A stretch of DNA of 64,000 nt, taken from positions 644,718,660 to 644,782,659 of the forward strand of contig NC_057863.1 of NCBI RefSeq assembly GCF_019393635.1. Direction: 5' to 3'. This document shows, in pieces, positions 31,801 through 43,800 of the stretch (within the stretch, counting starts at the first letter, position 1; every line of letters begins with the position of its first letter). This DNA comes from Dromiciops gliroides. Its lineage: Eukaryota; Chordata; Mammalia; Microbiotheria; Microbiotheriidae. A program made the translations under genes and the position numbers. Below the pieces are notes generated by a model. It was not told where the DNA came from, made no database searches, and saw only the letters and a list, made by a program, of their open reading frames with translations.

Positions 31801-34800
31801 CTTAAGTCTTTCCATACAGTATTATTGTTTGTGTTTGAGTTGTTCTCCTGGTTCTGCTTACCTCGCTCTGCATCAGTTCATATGGGTCTTTCCAGGCTCC
31901 CCTGAAACCATCCCCTTCATTACTTCTTTTTTTTTTTTCCTGGTAGGGCAGTGAGGGTTAAGTGACTTCACCAGGGTCATGCAGCTAATAAGTGTCAAGT
32001 GCCTGAGGCCGGATTTGAACTCAGGTCCTTCTGAATCCAGGGCTGGTGCTATCCACTGTGCCACCTAGCTGCTCCTCCCCTTCATTACTTCTTACACCAC
32101 AAGAGCATCCTGTCATATTCACATGCCATAACTTATTCAGCCTTTATCCACTCAGTTTCCAGGTGTTCACCACCAGGAAAAGAGCTGCTATAAATACTCT
32201 TGCTTATATGTGGGTCCTTTTCTTCCTTCTTTGAGCTCTTGGGGGTCTGGGCCTAGTAACGGTATCACTGGGTCAAACAGTAGGGCACAGCTTAATAATT
32301 TGGGGACATCATTCCTCCACCATTTGTCATCTTCTTTTTCTGTTGTCTTCGACAATCTGGCAGTTATGAGGCAGGACCTCAGAGTTATTTCAGCTTGAGT
32401 TTCTCTACTCTTAGTGATTTGGATCATCTTTTTTTCTATGATTGAAAGCTTAGATTTCTTCCTCCAAAAACTGTATTCGTATCCTTTGATCTTTTATCAA
32501 TTGGAGAATGGCTCTCATTCTTATAAATTTAAGTACCTTAAATGTCCTAGAAATGAGATCTTTTTAACTTGCATAGATTCCCCCCCATTTATCTGTTTCT
32601 TGCCTAATTTTAGTTATTATTGGTTTTGTTTGTGCAAAACCTTTCAATTTTATATAACCAAAAATGTCCATATTACTTTCTGTGTTCCTTGTTTAGTTGT
32701 AAACGCTTTAACCTTCTCTCTTTACCCTAGCTAAAAACAAACACAAATACTTTTTTGTGGACCATCCATCTGCTGAGCTGTATGGATCTTTGCGGTCCCC
32801 TCTAACTGAAGCCAGATGCAGATTATTAGGGGAACAGTGAGGGTTGTGCCTTCTAAATGGAGGGGGGGAATGCTCTCAGGACAGGTTTCCATATGCTCCC
32901 CCCTTCCCCAGTCCTTCACATGGTAAATCTAGAGCTGGAAGGACATGTAAATGTGAAAGTCACAAGGTCATCTAGTCCAGCTTATTTTATAGATGGGCAC
33001 CTGAGGTGCAGAGACCTTGTCACGGTCACACCCACATTCAGCACTCTGCTGTGCAGTGCTGGTCATTGTTACCGTGTCTTGTCTGAACAAGACTTTGTTT
33101 AGAGCGTGCTGGGTAAATAAATGGCCTCTTGACTTCTAGCAGCCCAAGCAGGTTAGGTAAGGCCTGTCCACGCTCTCAAAGGCCCAGTCTCCCGATTGCC
33201 AGGATGGGGCTCTTTCCCTCAGATTCTCCAAACAGGTGGGCGCTGGGTTAGAGTGCCCATCCCAGCTTTCATGTTCTTTTCTTTTCAGGTGAGGAGGCAT
33301 TCTCTTACGGTTATGGGGGCACTGGGAAAAAATCTACCAACAGCCGGTTTGAAAACTACGGGGACACATTTGCCGAAAATGATGTCATTGGCTGTTTTGC
33401 GGTGAGTATGAGTAGACGTCCTATCTCTAACAGGGCCTTGCTAGTAAAATGAAGTGTTCCGTATCTGGGAACTGTGCACAGTTCTTATAAAAGAGATGGC
33501 TGCAAGGTACCCTGGGTGCCAGCGATGTCAAGACAGAGCAGCCCCTTCCCACAGGGGGCTTCATCCCACTGGGTAGATGGCCAGTGTAGAACGTATCATG
33601 GGCAAACTCAGGAAGGGGGCACCCATGAGCTGAGCCTTTTGGAAGCTTAGGATTCTGCTCTACAGAAGCGAGATGAGGCCATGCATGCCAGGCAGTGGGC
33701 ATAGCTTGAGTAGAGGTGAGAGGTCCTATGCGGGAAACAACAAATAAACCACCTTGGGTAGGATGGCATGTATGAAGAGAAGCAGTGTCTTAGATTTGAG
33801 TACGTAACTGATGGAAATAGAAGGGAAAGGGGGGTGTTTGGGGTGGCAGAACTGAGTAGGACCAAGTTGGAAAGAGGCTCCTGGGACCAAGGCCATGGGC
33901 CCCTGGCTGGCCTCTCCTTTGAGCTGGTGTCCCTGGGAAGAAGCTGAGGGAGCTCACTGACCTTGTGGAAGCTGCAGGTCCTTGGGGTGGGCTGCTTTAA
34001 CATTTGCCAATGAGTTGTTCCTAATGGGTACCCTGCCCTCACCTCCATTGAAGCAAGCATTTGAAAGGAAGGGAGGGGCTTGTTGCTTTGGTTCTCTCCT
34101 TCCCACCCCCACCCCCCCCCAAGTCTTCAGGCTCTTTGAGATCACTCACACTCTGTTGCTGGCAGGCCATACAAAGGGATGTTCTGTTTCCCCTAATAGT
34201 CCACCAGGCTATGCCAAGCAGTCCATTTGGCTGGGGGCTCTTCATTTATGATGAGTGGAGGGCCCCCGTACTGCTGGCCCATCAGGACTCTGGTATACCT
34301 GGAGTATGGAGAGTCCCCACAGAGCAGTGGTGGTCCTGATCACCCACAGGTGCTCACCTGGTTTGCCTTCCCTCTCTGCTTTCATTGCCAGCAGCTCAAC
34401 CTTCTGCATTATTATCTCTCCTTTTCTAGGACTTTGAATGTGGGCATGAAATAGAGCTTTCTTTCACCAAGAATGGAAAGTGGCTGGGCATAGCCTACCG
34501 CATCCAGAAAGATGCCCTGGGGGGGCAGGCGCTTTACCCCCATGTCCTCGTGAAGAACTGTGCTGTGGAATTCAACTTTGGCCAGAGGAGAGAGCCCTAC
34601 TGCTCCATCATCCCGGGGTTCACGTTCATTCAGCATGTGCCTGTGGGGGAGCGTATTCGGGGTACTATCGGACCAAAGAGCAAAGCAGATTGTGAGGTAA
34701 GGGTCACCAGGAGCTGGTGCCCTTGCGTGAAGGGCATTGGCCTCTAGTCTAGAGCTGAAAGGGACTTTAAGCCAACCAGACTTTGTCATTGAGGAAACTG

Positions 34801-37800
34801 GGTCCCTAAAAGGGTGTGGTTTATCGATAGAGTAAGCATGTTGTTGTGTTTGTCCCAGGTCACACAGGAAATCAATGGAAGAATCAGAATTTGAAGGCGG
34901 CTCCTCTTTGTCTAAATATTATTACAGGTTGATGGGGAGAGGGCAGAGTTAGGATCATAAAGATCTTCGTTGTCTCCCATTTAAACCAGGACAGGGCTGG
35001 GGGCAAGGCTTTGGCTGGGCACAGGGACTTCTTTCCTGATGGTTTGAAGCATGCTCTCTAGGAAGGGCAAAAGCTCTGTCTTTGACCAGAAAATGCAACC
35101 TCTGTGAGGCTTGTCCTCTCAAGCTGCTCAGCACCTTGATCTTTGGCTTAACCCCCAGCGGGACAAGTGACCCTTTCCACTCTGGATGGTGTCAGCTCCA
35201 ACTCTGTGGCCTCTTGGGATCTTTTCAGATTCCAGAAAGGTTTGCCGTTGTTACCCTTCTTTCTGCCTGAGATGGAGGAACACCCTGACTGGGAGCCGAG
35301 CCCGTCTTCAGTCCATTTGGGCTTGGCTTTGTTTTTGTTACGTGGATAACCTTGAATACCACTTGTCTAAGGGACCCAAGGCTACCTCCTCCCCCTCCTC
35401 ATGGACTTGCTTCTTGGCCTTGGAGAAACACTTGGACCTCTTTGGCCTTGTTTCCCCATCTCTTGTCAGATGGGGGTCTCCTCCCACATTCCGTGATTCT
35501 GCTGCTAGGACTCATGGCTTTCCCCCTTCCCTTGTATATTCATAGTATTCTCCACTGGATTTTCTTTAGATTCTAATGATGGTTGGCTTGCCAGCAGCTG
35601 GCAAGACCACATGGGCTGTCAAACATGCGGCTGCCAACCCCTCCAAGAAGTACAACATCCTAGGTACCAACGCCATCATGGATAAGATGCGGGTGAGTGT
35701 GGTGTGGCCACCATCCCCCTTCAACGGCCTCCAACAGGCTGATCTCCTCACAGCTACCCAGAAAGCCACCAACCTGTCTCTCCCCCTCTCTAGGTGATGG
35801 GTCTCCGCCGACAGCGCAACTACGCTGGCCGATGGGATGTCCTCATCCAGCAGGCCACTCAGTGTCTGAACCGCCTCATTCAGATTGCTGCCCGAAAGAA
35901 ACGCAACTACATCCTGGATCAGGTACTGCCCACCAGTCCCCGTCAGCCTCCGTGAGCACAGTAGGGAGGTTGCCTTGGTCACACACCTTGGCTCTTTAAG
36001 CCCATCACTTCAAGCTCTCATCTATCTTTGTGAGAACATGGTAGCTCCCCTGACACCCTGAGCCTGTCCCATCAAAGACTTTGTTGGTGGGAAGGTGTTG
36101 GTGCCCCCAAACCCATGAGCTCGGGCTCAACCAGCCCCTCTTTGGGCTTCATCCATCCAATGACGCACTCGTATTTAAGATGAGGGCTGGATGGGGTCTG
36201 TCATTCTGTCTCCAGCCTCCTTGTTCTCTAGGCCCTTCCCATCAGAATTCCCCCTTGGGGGCTGGGTTCCCTGAGGGTCAGGTGCCCCATCACAAGGCAG
36301 TGATCTCCAAGATCCTTTCCCCCCAAAGAGTCATTGTGATGTCCACATCCCCAGAACCTGGCCATTTCCCAACAGAATCACTTCTGGGGTGTCCTGGAAG
36401 GGCAGGCTACAAGAAGTAGGGAGAGAGCGGGGGAGATTGTTGTAGGAGGTCACTAGTAGAGGGTGGTCCGTGGGGCTGGCTCTGTCCAGGCCCAAGCAAG
36501 TGGAGAGGTCACTGTTCTCAGCTGCTAGGGCCTCAGAGATAGGGTCGAGTACGTGTGGGGAGGGGGGTGTCACTGGGACAGGAATTCTTCCAGGTGAGGA
36601 GTTGTCCTGTTGAGCAAGGCAAGGCCCCATGGCCAATCAGCCATTCTCACTTCTGTCTGTCCCGATGAGCACCCATCAGGTGGATGCCCCGGCCATGGCA
36701 GCAGTCACACACATACATGCACACGCCCGCCCGAGACCTGCCCCCCTTGGCCTCTCCTTACAGCCACAACCGCTTAGGTCACTGAGTGAGGACCAGAGAG
36801 CACCTTCCACCACAGAGCTTACCTTGGCTTCCTTCTCCATCTGTGCACCCAGCTCGGTGGTTTGTCTTCTGTACAGAGCTGGTTAGGTCCACTGGGATCC
36901 CCGTGCAGAGGGAATGTGGGTGGGGTACCCGCTTAGGCCAGGGCACTGCACATGCTCAGAGCACACAGACACATCGCCTCAAGGAGGCTGACAGGTCACT
37001 GCTCTGTCCTGCGTTTGGAATCAAGCCCTGATTTCATGGAGCCCTTGGAAGTGTGTGTTGGGGTGAAGAAAGCATGGCACTTGGGGTATGCCGATCTGGG
37101 TTCAAATTTACTCTCCGACCCTTACTAGCCATGAGACCTTGAACAAGTCCCTTCACTTTTCTGTGTCTCTATTTTCTCACCTGTAAAATGAAGGGGTTGG
37201 ATTCATTGACCTCTGAGATCCCATAGATCTGTGGCCTTATGATGGGGGTTCAGATCTCAGCTTTTCTGTGACCTTGAACAGCTCATCCATCTGTGGCCCC
37301 TCCTGTCTTCCTCCATGAAACTGTTATGGTTGGATTAAGTCAGGGATTCTTAACCTTTTTTCTGTCATGGCCCCCTTGGGCATCCCCAGAATACCAGTGG
37401 ATTCCTCAAATTAACATCTTCAAATGCATAGGTTTGCAAAGGAAGCCAATTTTATTGAAATAAAGATGTCCTTAAGCACCAGCCCTGGATTCAGGAGGAC
37501 CTGATTTCAAACATGACCTCAGACACTTGTCACTAGCTGTGTGACCCTGGGCAAGTCACTTAACCCTCATTCCCCCACCAAAAATAATAATAATAATAAA
37601 TAAATAAAAATAAAGATGTCCTTTACTTCCCATCCTAGTTCACAGACACCCCCACCCCGTACCGGTGATCTTTGACCTCTGCTTTTAGGAGCTCAAAGCT
37701 TAGGTTTCTGGGTATGCAGGTATGGACCCAAGGCCACCTTTGGGGCTTTTCCCACTTCTCTTTTGGCCTTGGCAGTACTGTAGGCAGCTAATGGGCTTCC

Positions 37801-40800
37801 AGATGAGGTTTCAGAGGGGAGGGAGCTGCCCATCCTCCCCAAGCTGACAGGCCACAGCCTGGCAGCCCCTTCCTCCAGGGCTCCTGCTTACTTCAGACAT
37901 CTCTGAAGAGACAATCCACAGGCTTTGTAAGGGGTCAGGATCTCTAGGCCACTTGGGTGTGGGGCTATGAACTGTCCTCCTGCAGGTTAAATGTTCCAAG
38001 AGCAGCTAGGGGGCGCAGTGGATAGAGCACCGGCCCTGGGTTCAGGAGGACCTGAGTTGAAATCTAGCCTCAGACACTTGACACTTACTAGCTGTTGTAT
38101 GAACCTGGGTGAGTCATTTAACCCTCATTGCCCTGCCAAAAAAAAAAGATTAAATGTTCCACCCCAGGCCTACCCGGCCAGTTGCTGGCCTTTGACTCAG
38201 TTACAGACTTAGATGGGGTGAGGGTCTTCAGAGGCTACATGGCTACTGAGAAGCGGAGGCTCAAAGAGGCCCGAAGTTGAGTCTGGGCGCTCCTAGGTGT
38301 CCATTTTTGCCCTGAACTAGCTTCTCGGCCTCTCTGAACCTACTTCCTCATCCTATCTACTGTTCACTTCCCAGTGTCATGAAGAAAATGCTTTGTAAAT
38401 ATTGAAATGCAATAATAAATGTTAATAAAATGCCTTTAGAGTGGGGAGAGAAGATAATCTAATCCAACCACCTTCATTCACAAGGAGAGAACTTAACACC
38501 CAAAGAGAGGAAAGTGACTTGGCCAAGATCTCTCAAACCCTGGGCCCCTGACCCTCCCCAGCTTCTCATAGATGAACAGAGGACTTTCAGACTAGCCAAG
38601 ATGGAGTGGAGTATTCTAGAGTCTGATTCTCCCTCCATCCCCAAGGCCCCATCAGCAACTATTAGCAGTGCCAGCAAGTACCATCACGGACCAGCTATCC
38701 TGGGCCTTGGGCCGAGGAGCCAGGAGCAGTGGAGTGGCTGCTGCTTTAGAGACCCAGCTGCCTGTGTTCACGTCTCCTGTCCCCATTGTTGGGGTACACG
38801 TTCTTCCCAGAAGCTCGGCTGAGGGGCCCTGTTGAGCACCCCTGAGATTGGCAGGAGTCTTGCATCCACTGCTAAAGAATCTCCAGACCAGGGCTCTACC
38901 AAGTGGGTTGTCCCTCATATCAAGTGCATTGCACCTTTTGGCTTGAGAAGGGAAAGCCTGATTGTTAGGCACCACACCTGGCTAATAGCCTAGATTAGCC
39001 CTCGTCCGTTGCCTTTGTGTGGCATGAAGGAAAGGTGGCAATCTGGAAAAAAAAAGTTGGCCCAGCTTTTCTCTGCCACCTCCCCATAGCCTCTGATAGA
39101 GGTATTAGCGGTAGCAGGGGTTTGTGTTTGATTGGGAGCCTTTATTGAGATCCAAGAGCCTCTTGTCCGTCCTCAGAGGCAGAAGGCTGGCTTTGATGAC
39201 CACGGGGCAGGTGCTTTGAAGAAAGGGACTTAGTTGTGCTTTTTGCTTCAGCTGAATGGGAAACTCCTGACAGCTGGTGGCAGGCTTATCAGAGGAAAGT
39301 GTCACTCACACAGGCCAGCTTTCCATCTCCCACACACACTTCCCCCAGGAGTGTTCAGTGGATAGCAGAGTTTCCTCCTTCAGCTTCTGTGGAACCAAAC
39401 AGGCCAGAGGCATCACTCACCTCCTGGCTAACCGTATTCTGTAGCTGCCCACAGCGGAACCTCGTTGGGCAGCAGTCTCTGAAATACTCTTCTGGCCTAC
39501 CAAGGAGGGCGTGTCCATAATCTCATGTGTATTTTGTGTAGTACAGACTGGTGTGATCGGAAAAACTATTGAGGCCAGAGGAACTGGTTTCCTATGTGAG
39601 TGAGAGAGCCAGAACTACAGGCAGCAACCCCCCGCGATGCAGCTGTAGAGTATCCTAGCAACCAGCCCCGGTGGTCCCTTGGCGACTGCTGAGGCGCCAC
39701 ATCTGGCCCAGGGGCCCCGAGCTCAGGCTGTGTTTGCTGTAGCAACAGCCTCTGAACTGGAACCGTTTCCTCCCTTTTTCCAAGTGGCGAATAGCCGGAA
39801 AAATAGCTTCAGCCCCACGCTAGCAGCTGGATTTTAGCCACTGGATGAATTTTCTAAAATTTGCTTCCATTGCTGCTAGGAAGCACTTCAGTCTTGGACA
39901 GTTTTCAAACCACATAGGGAGGAGTGTATGTTTTTGCTGAGGTAATTGGGATTAAGTGACTTGCCCAGGGTCACACAGCTAGTAACTATTAAGTGTTTGA
40001 GGCCAGATTTGAACTCAAGTCCTGAATCCAGGGCTGGTCCTCTATCCACTGCATACCACCCCCCAATCAGTCTTAAAGCAGAAAGATCGCTGCGAAGTCT
40101 AAACCCTGAGAACCCCCAACTTTTCCATAGACCACAGGGGCCCTAGGACAGTGCATGTCTCTCCCCAAAGGGAAACATCCAAGGTGGTGTGAGACAGCTC
40201 AGCTGTGGAATCAGGACCCCAAGTTTATCCAGATTGAATCCCAATGCCTTTTAAAGCTGTAATTCCTGAGCCACAAAGTGACATACCACAAAGGTGGGAA
40301 GGCATTGGAGCCCATCTTGCAGATGGTGAGTGTAGGAGTTGTTTACTAGTCGCCTCCCATGCCCACCGGGGCATGGCATTGTATCACAGCCCTAAATTTT
40401 TCTCCTTCCTGTTGCCAAAGAAAGCCCTCTGTACCTGAGAGCTAAAGAGAGTAACACAACTTTTGTCATTAGCTGTGCAAAAAAGCTGCACTGTGTCCAG
40501 CGGAGACTGAAATGGCAACAAGCAGAGATGGTCAGTGACCTGCTGCTCTCTTGTTGGACCTAAAGAAAAGTGCCTTTAATTAGGGAGAGGCCACCCTCTT
40601 GCCAATCCTAAATAACGTTAGAGTCAGCCCGGGGGTCTGAGCTCCTCTCATGGGCCATAGTGTCAGGGACCAGGGTTCTTGACCCTGGTCCTTTCTTACC
40701 TTCCTGCCAGCATGGCTCAGCTAGAGGCAAACTCCCCCAGGGAGCCATGGCCAGAACCCAGCCATTGGCCTATAGCTGAGTATTAACACTGTGCTATGTT

Positions 40801-43800
40801 GGTGACAGGCTCCTGAAGCCAGATCCTTGATGGACCACCTGCTGAATGATACAATGACCTGCCTTCCACATAAGCAGAGCATTACAGGGGCAGCTAGGTG
40901 GCGCTGCAGTGGATAAAGCACCAACCCTGGATTCAGAAGGACCTGAGTTCAAAAGCAGCCTCAGACACTTGACACTTACTAGCTGTGTGACCCTGGGCAA
41001 GTCACATAACCCTCATTGCCCAGCAAAAAAAAAAAAAAAACCAACAAAAGAAAAGCATTACAGGCCCTTTACCTCCAAAAACCCCAGGTATCTTTAGTGC
41101 CATATGGTTTGCCAAAACACGATATGAAGGAGATAGTGCCAACTGTGCATCTTTCAAAGAAGCAGAAAGTCTGTTGACACAGCTGGCCTAGGGCCCCAGC
41201 CAGTGAAGTTTGGCAAAGAGGTGTTCCAGCACAGTGGTGTAGAAGGAGTCGCTGGTCCTGTGCTTTCTCTCATCCGTCCAGTTGTTCCTGGTCACTAGAG
41301 GAAGGGCCTCCTGGGGAGAGGAGTCCATATAGACATACAGAAGAGGATATCCTATGTCCAGACATCCCCACTTGTCAGGGCCGCTGTCAGAACCCACCTC
41401 TGGGCTGGATCACCTCAAGCCAGGAATCTGAGGGCAGGCTAAGGGATGCTCCCAGGCTGCCATGAAGGGGCTGGGTTTCTCAAGTCTCCTCCCCTGCCCC
41501 CTCAACTCCTCTTGATAGAATGGAAGCTCTCAGAGGACAGGATATGTGGCACTGGGGACTCTGGAGCCCGGCACATAGGAGGAGTTGCAGCTTGCTGGAG
41601 AGCACTCTGAGCCGCCCTTCCCAGGAGGAGAGCTCCCCTCTGTCACCCCTCACTGAGCTCCCTCCACAAGGATCTCCCCCTGGCCTGACTTGCTGCTTGT
41701 GTGTATTTCACCTCCTTGCATGGAGGGCAGCATGGACCTTCTGGCTGAGCCTTGGTCCAGAAGAACGGGGTGGCTAGAGGTGAGGAGCATGGAGGATCCT
41801 GGACACATCAAAGATGTCAGTGTCCAGTAGCAAGGGATACCCTGGCCAAAGCACCCCCTTCCTTGAAGTAGGTCAGGTTCTGCAGTCACCTAGACATCAA
41901 CCCAAAAAGGAGGCTGGGGGCTCTGGCTCTAGAATCCTCAAGGGCTTTAGGCATCTCATTCAGGCACTCTGGACCTCAGTTTCTTCCTCTAAAATGTCTT
42001 GAACTAGCTGACTTCTGGGCCCATCCCACTCTGGCTTTGTGGTGCTGTCAACTCTGAAGGCTTCCCATGGAGCGTCAGGCACCCCCCCCCCCCCAAACTA
42101 AAGAACACACAGCAATCATTTGCCTCTTCTCTGTCACTTGTTGCTAGACAAATGTTTATGGATCGGCCCAGAGACGAAAAATGCGTCCTTTTGAAGGTTT
42201 CCAGCGCAAAGCTATTGTCATTTGTCCCACGGACGAGGACCTGAAAGATCGAACGATAAGACGAACAGACGAAGAGGGGAAGGATGTGCCTGATCATGCT
42301 GTGTTAGAAATGAAAGGTAAGGGGGCAGCTAGGTGGCACAGTGGATAGAGCACCAGCCCTGGAGTCAGGAGGACCTGAGTTCAAATTCAGCCTCAGACAC
42401 TTAGAAGCTGTGTGACCCTGGGCAAGTCACTTAACCCCAATTGCCTCACTAAAAAAAATAATAATAAATTTTTTTAAAAAAGAAAGAAAGAAATGAAAGG
42501 TAGGAAACGAGGGAGGCTGACTTAGCCCCAGCTCCTCGGGGTTTAGGACGGGAAGATATTACAGAATGCTGGGAGGTTCTTCCTCTTACTTTTTAGTTTT
42601 CTCTTCATTTCTTTCTGCCCTTCCTTTTGCCCATGGTTGCCTCCAACCTTTAGTTGGAGATATTCCATAAACTAGAACTTGTTGACAGGCTGGAGGAAGA
42701 AGAGATCTCTTTCCTCTGGCTGTCTTGTCCCTAATTCCTTCCCCCCCCCCAACCCCTTCCCCTACCCAAAAAGAAAAAAGCCAGACTCCCCAACAGTAAA
42801 TGGTTACTGTGAGGTAGTGAAAAGATGACCAGCCTGGGAGTCGGGATGAGTTTTTAACCCTGGCCTTTCACTTAACCAGCTGGCTGCCATCTCTCAGGAA
42901 ATTGCATGCCTCCTTTCCCTTTTCTAGGCACTAGGAACAATTCATTTGAGCTACCCCACCAGAATCCTGGCCACAGGGGGCTGTGCAGGGGGTGTTGGGG
43001 AATAGAGGGGTTACTTCTTAGATTGCCCCCCTCTCTCAATGCTTCCACATTCCTTTCCTTCCCTGTTCTGTCCAGCAGTTGGGGGAGGTGGGCTGGCCCT
43101 CTCCCTGCAGGGCCCTGAGGGTTGTTGATTCTGTTTTCTTTCTTCCTTCCCCCTCCTGGGCACACCCTGAAGCCAACTTCACATTGCCCAACGTGGGGGA
43201 CTTTCTGGATGAAGTCCTTTTCATTGAACTCCAGCGGGAGGAGGCTGACAAGCTGGTGAAGCAATACAACGAGGAGGGCCGGAAAGCCGGGCCACCCCCA
43301 GAGAAGCGCTTTGACAACCGAGGGGGCAGCAATGCTGGAGGCTTCCGGGGCCGGGGGGGCGCCAGCAGCTTCCAGCGATATGACAACCGAGGACCGCCTG
43401 GGGGTAATCGAGGGGGCTTCCAGAACCGAGGGGGTAACAGCAGCAGTGGCAACAGCGGTGGTGGCGGTGGTGGCAGCTACCGCGGAGGTAACATAGTGCT
43501 CCCTTCCCTTCTACCCTCTATTCCCTGGTTAGCACAGCTGGGTGATTGCCCAACCCAACCTCTAGGGGATCCCTTCAGAAAGGGTGTGACCCCATCCCTG
43601 ACTTAGCTTCCAGGATCACCAACTGTGAGCTCTCCAGGGATTTCAGTGGTAACCAGAAGGGGTGGCAGGTAATCTAGTTGGGAAGACGAAACACAAGTGT
43701 GAAATTGGTAGCATAAATGTGGAGATGAGAGACGGTCAGGGACACCTGGCTTCCAGTCTCACCCCTGACACAGTTGCCAGGTGACCCTTGGGTAAGTCAC

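Noticed and set aside
31060-32730. Single L1 with a 5' inversion (twin priming)
   Set aside because: Plus and minus pieces cover overlapping ORF2 regions, so one inverted element does not explain both; alignment needed.
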